Source: Chloroflexota bacterium
GTDB taxonomy: Bacteria > Chloroflexota > Limnocylindria > Limnocylindrales > CSP1-4
Length of the DNA stretch: 8,177 nt
Assembly: GCA_021812735.1 (NCBI GenBank)
Contig: JAKAMV010000418.1
Location: 1-8,177 of the forward strand
Reading direction: 5' to 3'
In this document: positions 1 through 6,602 of the stretch, in pieces
Position numbering within the stretch: position 1 is the stretch's first letter
Layout of the letters: every line of letters begins with the position of its first letter
The notes under the pieces: generated by a model
What the model saw: the letters and a program-made list of their open reading frames with translations, nothing else
What the model was told of the DNA's origin: nothing
Database searches by the model: none
Position numbers and translations under genes: made by a program

Positions 1-750
1 GATGAAGCCGATGAACGCATGGCTCACGCTCTTCCGGAAGAGCGTGACCTCCTGGCGGCGCGCCGGCGGCACGAGCTCCATCCCGAAGTTCAGGATCTTG
101 TCCCGGTCGATCGCCATGAAGACGCCCAGGCTGATGACGACGATCGTGTTGATGACGATAGAGATGCTCGCGGTGACGCCGCCGAGGGCCTGGAGCGCGA
201 AGTCGGCCAGCCCCTTGAGGACGTTGGTCACCAGGGTCTGGAACACGTCCTTCACGTTCACGCTCCAGCCCATGCCGTTCACCCATGCCTGGATCTGGTC
301 GAGGTAGTGGGGCGGGTTCGCCCCGAGCACGGCGATCTGCTCGACGAGGCCGATCAGGGACGAGACGATCGAGGCGAGCACGGCGACGACGATGCCAGCG
401 ATCAGCAGGACGACGGGGATCACGATGAGCACCACCGAGATCGCGCGGGGCATCTTGGGGACGCGGCGCTGGATCCAGTCCACCGGCGGCGTGACGAGAA
501 ACGCGATGAACCACGCGAAGAAGAAGATGAGGATGATCTCGAAGTAGTCCTGGAAGTAGCTCGCGAGGAAGCCCAGGACGATGAAGAGCGTCGCGATGGT
601 CGCCAGGACCAGCAGCGCCCGGACCCATTCGCGGTCGCGGTCGAGCAAGGAGCGCAAGGTCTCGGCACGAGAAGGCTCGCGCGCGGGAGCGGGCGAAGGC
701 TCGCCCGCCGGAGCGGGCGCGGTGGCGGGGGCGGGTTCGGTGTCCGTCAT
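1..750 (-). CDS. AI-2E family transporter, N-terminal part (C-terminus off the window)
   Basis: Exactly 250 codons are open from ATG at 750 down to the window edge, with no stop. The first ~30 residues are a Pro/Ala/Glu-rich cytoplasmic tail. Hydrophobic segments follow at about residues 45-64, 69-88 and 102-128, then an amphipathic stretch (about 130-185), a further segment at about 194-214, and then FMAIDRDKIL and LVPPARRQEVTLFRKS. This order, and the VPPARR...FRKSVSHAFIGF region, are typical of the AI-2E/YdiK/PerM family (PF01594), polytopic inner-membrane proteins of about 350-400 residues whose members export small molecules or exchange ions. The substrate cannot be told from sequence. 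ATG 750 is the only in-frame start below an in-frame stop at 805-807. It has no good Shine-Dalgarno of its own and overlaps the stop of a 14-codon ORF that does. Roughly the last third of the protein lies outside the window. Confidence 0.88.
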   Translation of the reverse strand, partial: MTDTEPAPATAPAPAGEPSPAPAREPSRAETLRSLLDRDREWVRALLVLATIATLFIVLGFLASYFQDYFEIILIFFFAWFIAFLVTPPVDWIQRRVPKMPRAISVVLIVIPVVLLIAGIVVAVLASIVSSLIGLVEQIAVLGANPPHYLDQIQAWVNGMGWSVNVKDVFQTLVTNVLKGLADFALQALGGVTASISIVINTIVVISLGVFMAIDRDKILNFGMELVPPARRQEVTLFRKSVSHAFIGFI

Positions 751-791
751 CGGACCGCCCGTCGGGTCCGTGTCACGCCGGCCGTGCGCAT
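747..791 (-). CDS. 14-residue Arg-rich leader peptide upstream of the AI-2E transporter
   Basis: ATG at 791 is preceded by a strong Shine-Dalgarno (GGGAGGT, six bases before the start codon) and reads MRTAGVTRTRRAVR before TGA at 747-749. That stop overlaps the transporter's ATG (748-750) as ATGA. The best ribosome-binding site in the region therefore serves the tiny ORF, not the transporter, whose own upstream bases are poor in purine runs. The simplest reading is a leader whose translation delivers ribosomes to the transporter start. Five of the 14 residues are arginine. I recognise no family. It could be a chance ORF, with the transporter start merely borrowing the nearby site. Confidence 0.5.
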   Translation of the reverse strand: MRTAGVTRTRRAVR

Positions 792-912
792 CCCGGGACC
801 TCCCTCACCTCGCCGCCGCCGCGCGGGCGACGTCCGCGGCGATGATGCACCACCGAGGGGGCAGTAGGAAGGGCGCCGGATACCATGGCGCGATGGGTCC
901 TGCCGACAGGAC
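751..912. other. Divergent intergenic region between the AI-2E transporter and the uvrA remnant
   Basis: These 162 bp separate two divergent coding regions; the 14-codon leader occupies the left part. No convincing -35/-10 pair was found in either direction. The plus-strand TACCAT at 881-886 resembles a -10 but has no matching -35. The strongest sequence features are the leader's Shine-Dalgarno just above 791 and a small hairpin at 897-912. Confidence 0.5.
897..912 (+). repeat. Perfect 6-bp inverted repeat abutting the uvrA-like start codon
   Basis: GTCCTG (897-902) and CAGGAC (907-912) are perfect reverse complements separated by CCGA. The right arm ends on the base before the GTG at 913. 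If transcribed it would fold over the only AGG-like ribosome-binding bases. It also sits where the UvrA homology begins, so it may mark a recombination junction rather than a regulator. Confidence 0.5.
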
Positions 913-1773
<861 letters not shown>

Positions 1774-1785
1774 CTGACCGCACCT

Positions 1786-1805
1786 GCGGCGCGTCGCCGC
1801 GCCGC
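1786..1805 (+). terminator. GC hairpin after the uvrA-like gene (intrinsic-like terminator without T-tract)
   Basis: GCGGCGCG (1786-1793) pairs perfectly with CGCGCCGC (1798-1805) around a TCGC loop, beginning 12 bases past the stop at 1771-1773. There is no run of T after it, so termination is inferred from position and stem strength only. Confidence 0.45.
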
Positions 1806-1806
1806 G

Positions 1807-1850
1807 CCTGGGCATCAGACATCCGGTCGTGGGCCGCCTCGATGCCCAGG
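1807..1850. repeat. 10-bp perfect inverted repeat in the convergent intergenic region
   Basis: CCTGGGCATC (1807-1816) and GATGCCCAGG (1841-1850) are exact reverse complements with 24 bases between. It lies between the end of the uvrA-like gene and the end of the AbiE operon and may contribute to bidirectional termination. Confidence 0.45.
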
Positions 1851-1859
1851 ATCGGTGCC

Positions 1860-1876
1860 GGGCGGTCGCGCCGCCC
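1860..1876 (-). terminator. GC hairpin downstream of the AbiE operon
   Basis: GGGCGG (1860-1865) and CCGCCC (1871-1876) form a 6-bp stem with a 5-base loop, about 36 bases past the toxin stop codon in the direction of transcription. No T-tract follows. It is assigned as a possible terminator from position only. Confidence 0.3.
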
Positions 1877-1911
1877 TGGGCGATGCTTGCCGCGCTGAGT
1901 CGAACGCGTCA

Positions 1912-2811
1912 TCAGCGTCCTTGCGCGCTCCACTCTTGCGCCGCTGGGTGCCATGACAGTCCCGCGACGCCGAAGTACACCGGTTCGAGAAAGCGACGAA
2001 CCGAGGACGCAGCCTCGCCTGGCGTCGGCTCGGGGAGGTCGAGCTCGGCCCGCCACACGCCGTAGGGTCGGGTCCAGGACTCGGGAGGGACTTCAATGAT
2101 CGGTGGCCACGAATGCGTCCCTCGGCGCTCGAACATGGCGATGCACGCGATCGCCAGCGTGTCGGATCGGAACGTGAATCGGTGGACGAACCAGACAAGA
2201 TCGACAAGGTCGCGAGCCCGGGTGTTCTCGACATCCCGCGGCAGGGTCAGAGCGTGGAGCTTCTCGGCGAAGTGCTGGTTGACGGGATAGATGGGGAACC
2301 GTGACCGCCGGAAGCCGAGCCGCTCGACAACCGGATCGGAGAAGTGGGACTCGAAGTCGCCGAAGACGACGTCCGCAGCACTGATATCGACCTTGAAGCG
2401 GACGAGTTCGGTGCCCGCGAGGCGTGCGACGACGACGAACCGAATGCCGCCGCCGGGCGGACCCTCCAACGGTGCCGGGTACGTTGCGACCTCGTAGCTG
2501 AAGTCGTCGCCGAGATCGACCTCGAAGCCAGATGCGAGGAGCTCGGGAGCCGTCTCGATCGCGGCATTGATCTTGAGGTCGAGGTCCTCGGTGAACCGGG
2601 CTTCGTCGGGCCGGCGGAGCTGGTTCGCGTAGCCGCCTTTCACGACCCACTGTCCCGGCGCGGCTTCGAGAAGCCGGACGAGGAGGCGGTCGATCGCCAG
2701 CACGAGGTGGATGCGGCGCGGGACGACGCCGGCCTCTCGAGCGGCGTTGGTCATCCGAACCAAGAGGCTGGCCCTTCGACCGGCGGGCGTCCCGCCCGTC
2801 GCCTTCGTCAC
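1912..2811 (-). CDS. abiEii: AbiEii/AbiGii-type nucleotidyltransferase toxin (type IV toxin-antitoxin)
   Basis: This 299-residue protein matches the usual length of AbiEii toxins, which are DUF1814-type members of the polymerase-beta nucleotidyltransferase superfamily that arrest growth during phage infection and may act by nucleotidyl transfer to tRNA. Visible motifs are KGG (58-60) followed by the metal-binding pair D76-x-D78 in ARFTEDLDLK, a candidate third carboxylate D142 in KVDIS, then NQHFAEKLHAL (179-189) and RARDLVDLVWF (198-208), which correspond to the conserved EKL...RDLYDL segments of the family. All expected catalytic positions appear intact. The start is GTG 2811, which overlaps the antitoxin stop (2808-2810) as GTGA, pointing to coupled translation. 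A weaker alternative start is Met20. The local base composition looks less GC-rich than the flanking genes, consistent with horizontal acquisition. Confidence 0.88.
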   Translation of the reverse strand: MTKATGGTPAGRRASLLVRMTNAAREAGVVPRRIHLVLAIDRLLVRLLEAAPGQWVVKGGYANQLRRPDEARFTEDLDLKINAAIETAPELLASGFEVDLGDDFSYEVATYPAPLEGPPGGGIRFVVVARLAGTELVRFKVDISAADVVFGDFESHFSDPVVERLGFRRSRFPIYPVNQHFAEKLHALTLPRDVENTRARDLVDLVWFVHRFTFRSDTLAIACIAMFERRGTHSWPPIIEVPPESWTRPYGVWRAELDLPEPTPGEAASSVRRFLEPVYFGVAGLSWHPAAQEWSAQGR

Positions 2812-3356
2812 AGCCCGGCGCCCGCGAACGGTGCGTGTCGCCGCAGCTCGGCGAAGTCGTTGCGGGTAAGCATCGCCCGCTCACGCGCATCGCGGGCAGC
2901 GGAGACAAGCTGGTCGGGGTCGGCGCCTTCCCGGGCGGCGTCGAGGAGGGCCCGACGCGCGGTGCTGACCCACAGACCGTCCCGAAGGGTCCGGTCCGTC
3001 AACGCGCCGTGACGCGAGCGGTGGAGCGTGACGCCCGGACGCGACCTGAGTCGCGACTTCTCTGGGATGGTGAAGTGGATGGTCGTCGGGATGATGTCGG
3101 TCAACCCGAGCAGGGTCAGTGCCGTGTCGTGGCTGAAGGTCCCGAACGGGGCGAGGGCCTGGAGGGCGTAGAGCTCATCGTCGGGGCCGAACGGCCAATG
3201 CGGCAGGCGGTATAGCCCGTGGGCGATCCGCTCCGCGGAGCCGTGCTGAGCACGCCAGGACAGGGCCCGTCGGCTGATCCCGTGCTCAGCAGCCTGCTCG
3301 CTCGTGAAGTAGCCGTGCTGGGCCGCCGCCGTCGCGAGGAGATCTTCCCAGGACAT
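2808..3356 (-). CDS. abiEi: AbiEi-type antitoxin / transcriptional repressor (type IV toxin-antitoxin)
   Basis: The protein has 182 residues. Residues 1-52 form the winged helix-turn-helix typical of AbiEi antitoxins: GYFTSEQAAEHGISRRAL (15-32) then the wing RIAHGLYRLP (43-52). The C-terminal part contains TALTLLGLTDIIPTTIHFTIP (78-98), LRSRPGVTLHRS and LRDGLWVSTARRALLDAA (124-141), which follow the AbiEi C-terminal domain pattern. The family neutralises the AbiEii toxin and represses its own operon by binding inverted repeats in the promoter; a matching palindrome lies just upstream (3364-3382). ATG 3356 is only six bases downstream of a -10-like TAACAT and has no Shine-Dalgarno, which suggests a leaderless mRNA. 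It is the first gene of the two-gene operon. Confidence 0.88.
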   Translation of the reverse strand: MSWEDLLATAAAQHGYFTSEQAAEHGISRRALSWRAQHGSAERIAHGLYRLPHWPFGPDDELYALQALAPFGTFSHDTALTLLGLTDIIPTTIHFTIPEKSRLRSRPGVTLHRSRHGALTDRTLRDGLWVSTARRALLDAAREGADPDQLVSAARDARERAMLTRNDFAELRRHAPFAGAGL

Positions 3357-3391
3357 GCGCCAATGTTACGTAATCCGTAACAATGGGGCAA
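3357..3391 (-). promoter_or_regulatory. Probable leaderless promoter of the AbiE operon
   Basis: On the minus strand TTGCCC (3391-3386) is followed after exactly 17 bases by TAACAT (3368-3363, 4 of 6 matches to TATAAT), then six bases and the ATG at 3356. Transcription starting at the usual distance from this -10 would begin at or within a base or two of the ATG. The -35 is separated by a single base from the CCA end of the tRNA gene. Confidence 0.55.
3364..3382. promoter_or_regulatory. Palindromic operator, probable AbiEi binding site
   Basis: TGTTACG (3364-3370) and CGTAACA (3376-3382) are perfect inverted repeats separated by TAATC. The element is AT-rich against a GC-rich background and covers most of the spacer and the -10 hexamer of the AbiE promoter, so a bound protein would block initiation. 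Autoregulation through inverted repeats is known for AbiEi; the match of this site to this protein is inferred. Confidence 0.6.
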
Positions 3392-3392
3392 G

Positions 3393-3467
3393 TGGCTCCG
3401 GCGGTAGGATTCGAACCTACGGCCAAGCGGTTAACAGCCGCCCGCTCTACCACTGAGCTACGCCGGA
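3393..3467 (-). tRNA. tRNA-Asn (anticodon GTT)
   Basis: The cloverleaf folds cleanly. The acceptor is TCCGGCG/CGCCGGA (3467-3461 with 3403-3397), the D-stem GCTC/GAGC, and the anticodon stem GGCGG/CCGCT with loop CTGTTAA. The anticodon GTT is at 3435-3433, and the T-stem is GTAGG/CCTAC around TTCGAAT. The discriminator is G (3396), as in tRNA-Asn, and CCA is encoded at 3395-3393. The AbiE operon begins 37 bp downstream on the same strand, a position often used by accessory genes. Confidence 0.95.
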
Positions 3468-3602
3468 GCGAGGGTCGCGTCGCGACGCCGGGGTCCCGCG
3501 CCGCGGGACCGGCGAGAGGATAGCATCCCCGCCGAGCGGGCGCCGCAGGCGCACGCGTCGGCCCTCCTCCCGGCGCAGGGGGGCCTCCGAGGGCAGGGGC
3601 CG
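3468..3602 (-). other. Upstream region of tRNA-Asn with two short palindromes
   Basis: This stretch has no credible gene. Besides the promoter-like element at 3517-3525 it holds two inverted repeats that would lie in the tRNA 5' leader: GGTCCCGC/GCGGGACC (3492-3499 and 3503-3510, 3-base loop) and GTCGCG/CGCGAC (3474-3479 and 3481-3486, 1-base loop). The first is a strong stem and could affect 5' processing. Confidence 0.5.
3517..3525 (-). promoter_or_regulatory. Extended -10 promoter element for tRNA-Asn
   Basis: Read on the minus strand, TGCTATCCT contains a TATCCT hexamer with the TGN extension, about 50 bases before the mature tRNA 5' end. No -35 hexamer is visible at the expected distance, which is tolerated by extended -10 promoters. 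Confidence 0.4.
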
Positions 3603-3619
3603 TCACCCGCGAGGGCCGG

Positions 3620-3638
3620 CCGCCGTCCGCGTCGGCGG
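3620..3638 (-). terminator. GC hairpin after the membrane-protein gene
   Basis: CCGCCG (3620-3625) and CGGCGG (3633-3638) pair around a 7-base loop, 11 bases past the stop codon at 3650-3652. There is no T-run, so this is a positional inference. Confidence 0.35.
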
Positions 3639-3649
3639 TCGATCCGTCG

Positions 3650-4519
3650 TCAGCCGAGCGTGACGATCAGCGCGAGCATCACCCCGGCGACGACGGCGAC
3701 GACGATCTCCAGCCGGAACAGGGTGGGCCAGATCTCCAGGCGCAGCACGCCGTCCGCGTACTGGCCGATCCGGGCGCGCGTCTCCGCGAGCGGGGCGATC
3801 CAGTCCTTCCCGGACGCCAGGTCCAGGCGCGCCCGACCCATGGCGATGAGCGCCTCGGCGCGCAGCCGCTCCTCCTCGTCGGTGAGGGCGGCGGCCGCGG
3901 CCGCGAGGGGCCGGGGGTCGATCCGGGCGCCGCCGGTGAAGTCGACGAAGGCGCGCTGGTAGAGCGACTCGAACCGGTCCCACGGGCCGGTGGCGGGGAG
4001 CCCGGCGGCGATCTTCCGCGCAGCGTCCACGTCGCCGACCATGAGCAGCGGCTCGACGCGGGCCAGCCGCTGGAGCGGCGGTGCGTCGCTGCGCACGGGG
4101 TTGGCCTCCAACCAGTCGCGGGCCTGCTCGGGCGACGCGGGGGGCCTGGCACCGGTGACCTCCCGCCAGCGGAGCGCGTCCCACCGGCCGATCCACGCGA
4201 ACGTCTCCAGCGCGGCGCGGTCGCGTCCGCGCACGAGGAACGGCAGGAGGAGGCAGGCGACGACGGCGAAGCTGGCGACGGCGGCCGGTGCCCAGAGGAG
4301 GAGCGGGAGGTCGAGCGCCGGCTGACGCGCGAGGATGATGATCGCGAAGCCGGCGATCCCGCCCGCCGTGTTCGCGATGAGGAGCGAGGTCCGGAAGGCG
4401 CGACGGAAGGCGCTCGCGAGGGCCCCGATCCGGCGGTTCTCGGGGATCGAGACGACGACCGGCGGGCGCTTCTCTCTGCCTCGGCTGAAGGGGCGCGGCG
4501 TGCCCTGCGGCCCGCTCAT
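3650..4519 (-). CDS. Three-segment membrane protein of unknown function, coupled to a rhodanese
   Basis: The protein has 289 residues and belongs to no family I recognise. A basic, Pro-rich N-terminus (1-42) is followed by hydrophobic segments at about 44-64 and 70-96, which form a hairpin ending in FLVRGRDR. A soluble, mostly helical middle domain (about 98-260) contains RVEPLLMVGDVDAARKIAAG and LTDEEERLRAEALIAMGRAR, resembling TPR-like or helical-bundle repeats. A final hydrophobic segment (about 264-287) ends at the C-terminus. Three segments put the last residues on the opposite side from the N-terminus. ATG 4519 overlaps the TGA of the rhodanese gene as ATGA, so the two are probably translated together, which is the only functional clue. 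No enzyme motif is visible. Confidence 0.75.
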   Translation of the reverse strand: MSGPQGTPRPFSRGREKRPPVVVSIPENRRIGALASAFRRAFRTSLLIANTAGGIAGFAIIILARQPALDLPLLLWAPAAVASFAVVACLLLPFLVRGRDRAALETFAWIGRWDALRWREVTGARPPASPEQARDWLEANPVRSDAPPLQRLARVEPLLMVGDVDAARKIAAGLPATGPWDRFESLYQRAFVDFTGGARIDPRPLAAAAAALTDEEERLRAEALIAMGRARLDLASGKDWIAPLAETRARIGQYADGVLRLEIWPTLFRLEIVVAVVAGVMLALIVTLG

Positions 4520-5793
4520 GCCGGCACGCTCGATCCGCTGCTGGCGTCCGACACGGCCGGGACGTCCGACTCGACCGGGACGTCCTCCCGGTTCCCCCAC
4601 TCCTCCCACGATCCGGCGTAGCTGGACACGCCTTCGAGCCCTGCGAGCTCGTGGAGGACGAACCATGCCAGCGCCGCCCGGACGCCACCCTGGCAGTACA
4701 CCGCGCGGACCTCGGCCGGGTCGACGCCCGAGCCCCGGACGAGCGCGAGTGCCTCGGGGACCGGTCGGAGCGTGTTGTCCGGTCGGAGGAAGTCGGAGAA
4801 GAGCCGGTTGCGCGCGCCCGGGATGCGGCCTCCGCGGCGAGCGCCGCGGTCGTCCCGGCCGACGAACTCGTCGGCGGTGCGGACGTCGAGGAGCCGCGTG
4901 GGGCCGCCCGGCGCGGACGCCTCGGCGCTCCACGCCAGGACCTGGTCGGCCGTCGTGATGAGCGATGGGTCGAGGGCGCCGAGCCGGATGGGGTGCGAGG
5001 GTGTGGCGGCCGGGGCGGCGCCGGGGTCGCCGGCTCCTCGCCCGCGGGCAGCCGGCCGCGGATCCGCGTCCCTGCCGCTGCCGACCGTCGCGACCGGTTG
5101 CGCCACGTCCGCGCCGCCGGGGCCGCGTCGGCGCGGTCGCGGGTCCGCGTCCGTCACCGGCCCGCCCTCTGCGACCCACGCGGTCAGGCCTCCGTCGAGG
5201 ACGTGCACGCGGCCGGCCGGGTAGCGATACAGGCGGAGCAGCCAGTAGCCGCGGATGGCCTGGCGGTTCTGGCCCACGTCGTCGTACAGGACGATCCGGG
5301 GGGCGCGATCCGCGGGTGTCGACGCGCCGGGCCTGTCGCTGGCCGCGGGTGCCGCCCGGGATGCCGACGACGCCTCGCTTCCAGCCGGCGTGGCCGCCGC
5401 CGGGCCGTCGCGCGTGCCCACGACGGCGTCCGGGGCCAGCTCCCCCACCCCCCAGCGTGTGAGGACCGCCTCCACGTGCTCCCGCGCGGGCAGCAGCCAC
5501 TCCCGGTCGGAATCGCCGGTCGCTGGGTGGCGGCCGCGGAGCGCCAGCTCGCGGTGGAGGTCACCGTAGGCGGCGCGCGGGAGGTGGCGCCGGTTGTAGA
5601 CACGGCGGGTCGGCGAGACCTGGACGAGGACCAGATCCGGGTCGTCGAGGTGCTCGAGCAGCCAGCCGGCGGCGATGAGCGGCCCCGGCCGGTGGCCGGC
5701 GTCCGGGCCGGAAGCGGGCCGTGTGGGGTCGATGGGGACCGGTCGGGAGCGGGTCGGAGGGGTCACGAGGGCCATCGTACCCGGGTGGATCAT
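4516..5793 (-). CDS. Two-domain sulfurtransferase (thiosulfate/3-mercaptopyruvate type rhodanese)
   Basis: The protein has 425 residues. The N-terminal rhodanese domain (about 38-212) shows VSPTRRVYNRRHLPRAAYGD, IVLYDD (167-172) and VHVLDGGLTAW (196-206). It lacks a cysteine at the active-site position, as is usual for the structural domain of tandem rhodaneses. The catalytic domain (about 280-402) has RLLDVRTADEFVG (300-312), GGRIPGARN (321-329) and the active-site loop CQGGVRA (367-373), with Cys367 the probable persulfide carrier, then SSYAGSWEEWGN. Such enzymes move sulfane sulfur from thiosulfate or mercaptopyruvate to cyanide or thiol acceptors. The protein is longer than the usual ~280-300 residues because of two Ala/Pro/Gly/Arg-rich insertions, at about 127-165 within the first domain and about 213-270 between domains. 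The start may be ATG 5793 or ATG 5775; neither has a strong ribosome-binding site. Confidence 0.88.
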   Translation of the reverse strand: MIHPGTMALVTPPTRSRPVPIDPTRPASGPDAGHRPGPLIAAGWLLEHLDDPDLVLVQVSPTRRVYNRRHLPRAAYGDLHRELALRGRHPATGDSDREWLLPAREHVEAVLTRWGVGELAPDAVVGTRDGPAAATPAGSEASSASRAAPAASDRPGASTPADRAPRIVLYDDVGQNRQAIRGYWLLRLYRYPAGRVHVLDGGLTAWVAEGGPVTDADPRPRRRGPGGADVAQPVATVGSGRDADPRPAARGRGAGDPGAAPAATPSHPIRLGALDPSLITTADQVLAWSAEASAPGGPTRLLDVRTADEFVGRDDRGARRGGRIPGARNRLFSDFLRPDNTLRPVPEALALVRGSGVDPAEVRAVYCQGGVRAALAWFVLHELAGLEGVSSYAGSWEEWGNREDVPVESDVPAVSDASSGSSVPA

Positions 5794-5947
5794 CCGTCCG
5801 CCGCCCGGCCCCGGACGGCGGCTCGCGCTCCCGGGCCTCCGGTGGGGACGCGCCGGGTCGAGCGGGTCGGGGGGTTCGGGCGTCGAGCAGTCGTGACGTC
5901 ACCCGCGGTCGATCAAGCGTCGATCGGCCGGCGGCATCCTGTCGTCG
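5794..5947. promoter_or_regulatory. Divergent regulatory region between the rhodanese and the XRE-type gene
   Basis: These 154 bp must hold both promoters, but no clear -35/-10 pair stands out. Visible structure: CCGTCCG/CGGACGG (5794-5800 and 5812-5818), a hairpin directly at the rhodanese start, and two copies of GTCGATC (5908-5914 and 5919-5925) spaced 11 bp, about one helical turn, just upstream of the helix-turn-helix gene. Confidence 0.4.
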
Positions 5948-6601
5948 ATGAGTGGCCGGGAGCGCAGCGTCGATCGAGGAGCGGGCCGCGGCCGTGCCGT
6001 CGCGGCCGGTCTCGCCCGGGAGCTGCGCGACGCGCGTCTCGACCGTGGGTTGAGCCAGGAGGCCGTCGGGCGGGCTGTCGGGTTGTCCGGCGCGCAGGTC
6101 AGTCGGATCGAGCGAGGCCTCGTGTCCGGGATGTCGATCGAGCAGATGAGCCGCCTGCTCGCGGTCGTCGGCCTCGAGCTGTCGGCGCGGGCGTACCCGT
6201 CGGGGCCCCCGCTCCGGGATGCGGCCCACGTCGCCCTGCTCGGCAGGCTCCGGGCTCGGCTGCATCGGTCGCTCGGGTGGCGGACGGAGGTGCCTCTCGC
6301 GAAGGCCGGCGACCCTCGCGCCTGGGACGCCGTGATCCGCGGAGCAGGATGGCGCGTCGGGGTGGAGGCCGAGACCCGGCCTCGGGACGCGCAGGCCCTC
6401 ATCCGGCGGATCTCCCTCAAGGCCCGTGACGACCGCGTCGACCTGGTGCTGCTGGTGCTGGCGGACACACGCAACGACCACGAGTTCGTCCGCGCCGCGT
6501 GCGAGGTCCTTGCATCGAGGTTCCCGACGAGCGGGGCCCTGGTGCTGGGGCGCCTGGGCCTGGGCCTCCGGCCCGAGGGCGACGCGCTCATCCTGCTGTG
6601 A
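5948..6601 (+). CDS. XRE-family helix-turn-helix protein with uncharacterised C-terminal domain
   Basis: The protein has 217 residues. After a short Arg-rich tail, residues about 22-80 form an XRE/Cro-type helix-turn-helix: LARELRDARLDRGLSQEAVG, then GLSGAQVSRIERG (45-57), then MSIEQMSRLLAVVGLELS (62-79), the typical HTH_3 sequence. The remaining ~135 residues form a second domain with WDAVI (126-130), WRVGVEAETRPRDAQAL (135-151), RISLKARDDRVDLVLLVLADT (154-174) and ALVLGRLGLGL. I recall this two-part architecture from uncharacterised regulators of actinobacteria and Chloroflexota. The D127...E140-x-E142...K158 spacing with alternating hydrophobic strands is reminiscent of a PD-(D/E)xK-like fold, possibly degenerate; this is conjecture. 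ATG 5948 has no visible Shine-Dalgarno. The gene is monocistronic, divergent from the rhodanese and followed by G-rich repeats. Confidence 0.82.
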   Translation: MSGRERSVDRGAGRGRAVAAGLARELRDARLDRGLSQEAVGRAVGLSGAQVSRIERGLVSGMSIEQMSRLLAVVGLELSARAYPSGPPLRDAAHVALLGRLRARLHRSLGWRTEVPLAKAGDPRAWDAVIRGAGWRVGVEAETRPRDAQALIRRISLKARDDRVDLVLLVLADTRNDHEFVRAACEVLASRFPTSGALVLGRLGLGLRPEGDALILL

Positions 6602-6602
6602 A

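Noticed and set aside
19..867. A 282-codon plus-strand open frame
   Set aside because: It is antisense to the AI-2E transporter; the product is a run of Asp, Glu, Arg and His residues mirroring hydrophobic codons on the other strand.
881..886. TACCAT as a -10 for the uvrA-like gene
   Set aside because: No -35 at a suitable distance and only a partial match; it could easily be chance.
2093..2908. A 271-codon minus-strand frame overlapping both AbiE genes
   Set aside because: The overlapping frame encodes the complete nucleotidyltransferase motifs; this one is Arg/Pro-rich without any.
3393..3410. The tRNA-Asn 3' end as an attachment site
   Set aside because: No second copy of the tRNA 3' end is seen elsewhere in the window and no integrase is present; the far end of any element could still lie outside.
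4651..6429. A 592-codon plus-strand open frame
   Set aside because: It covers the rhodanese in antisense and the XRE-type gene in another frame, with no recognisable motif.
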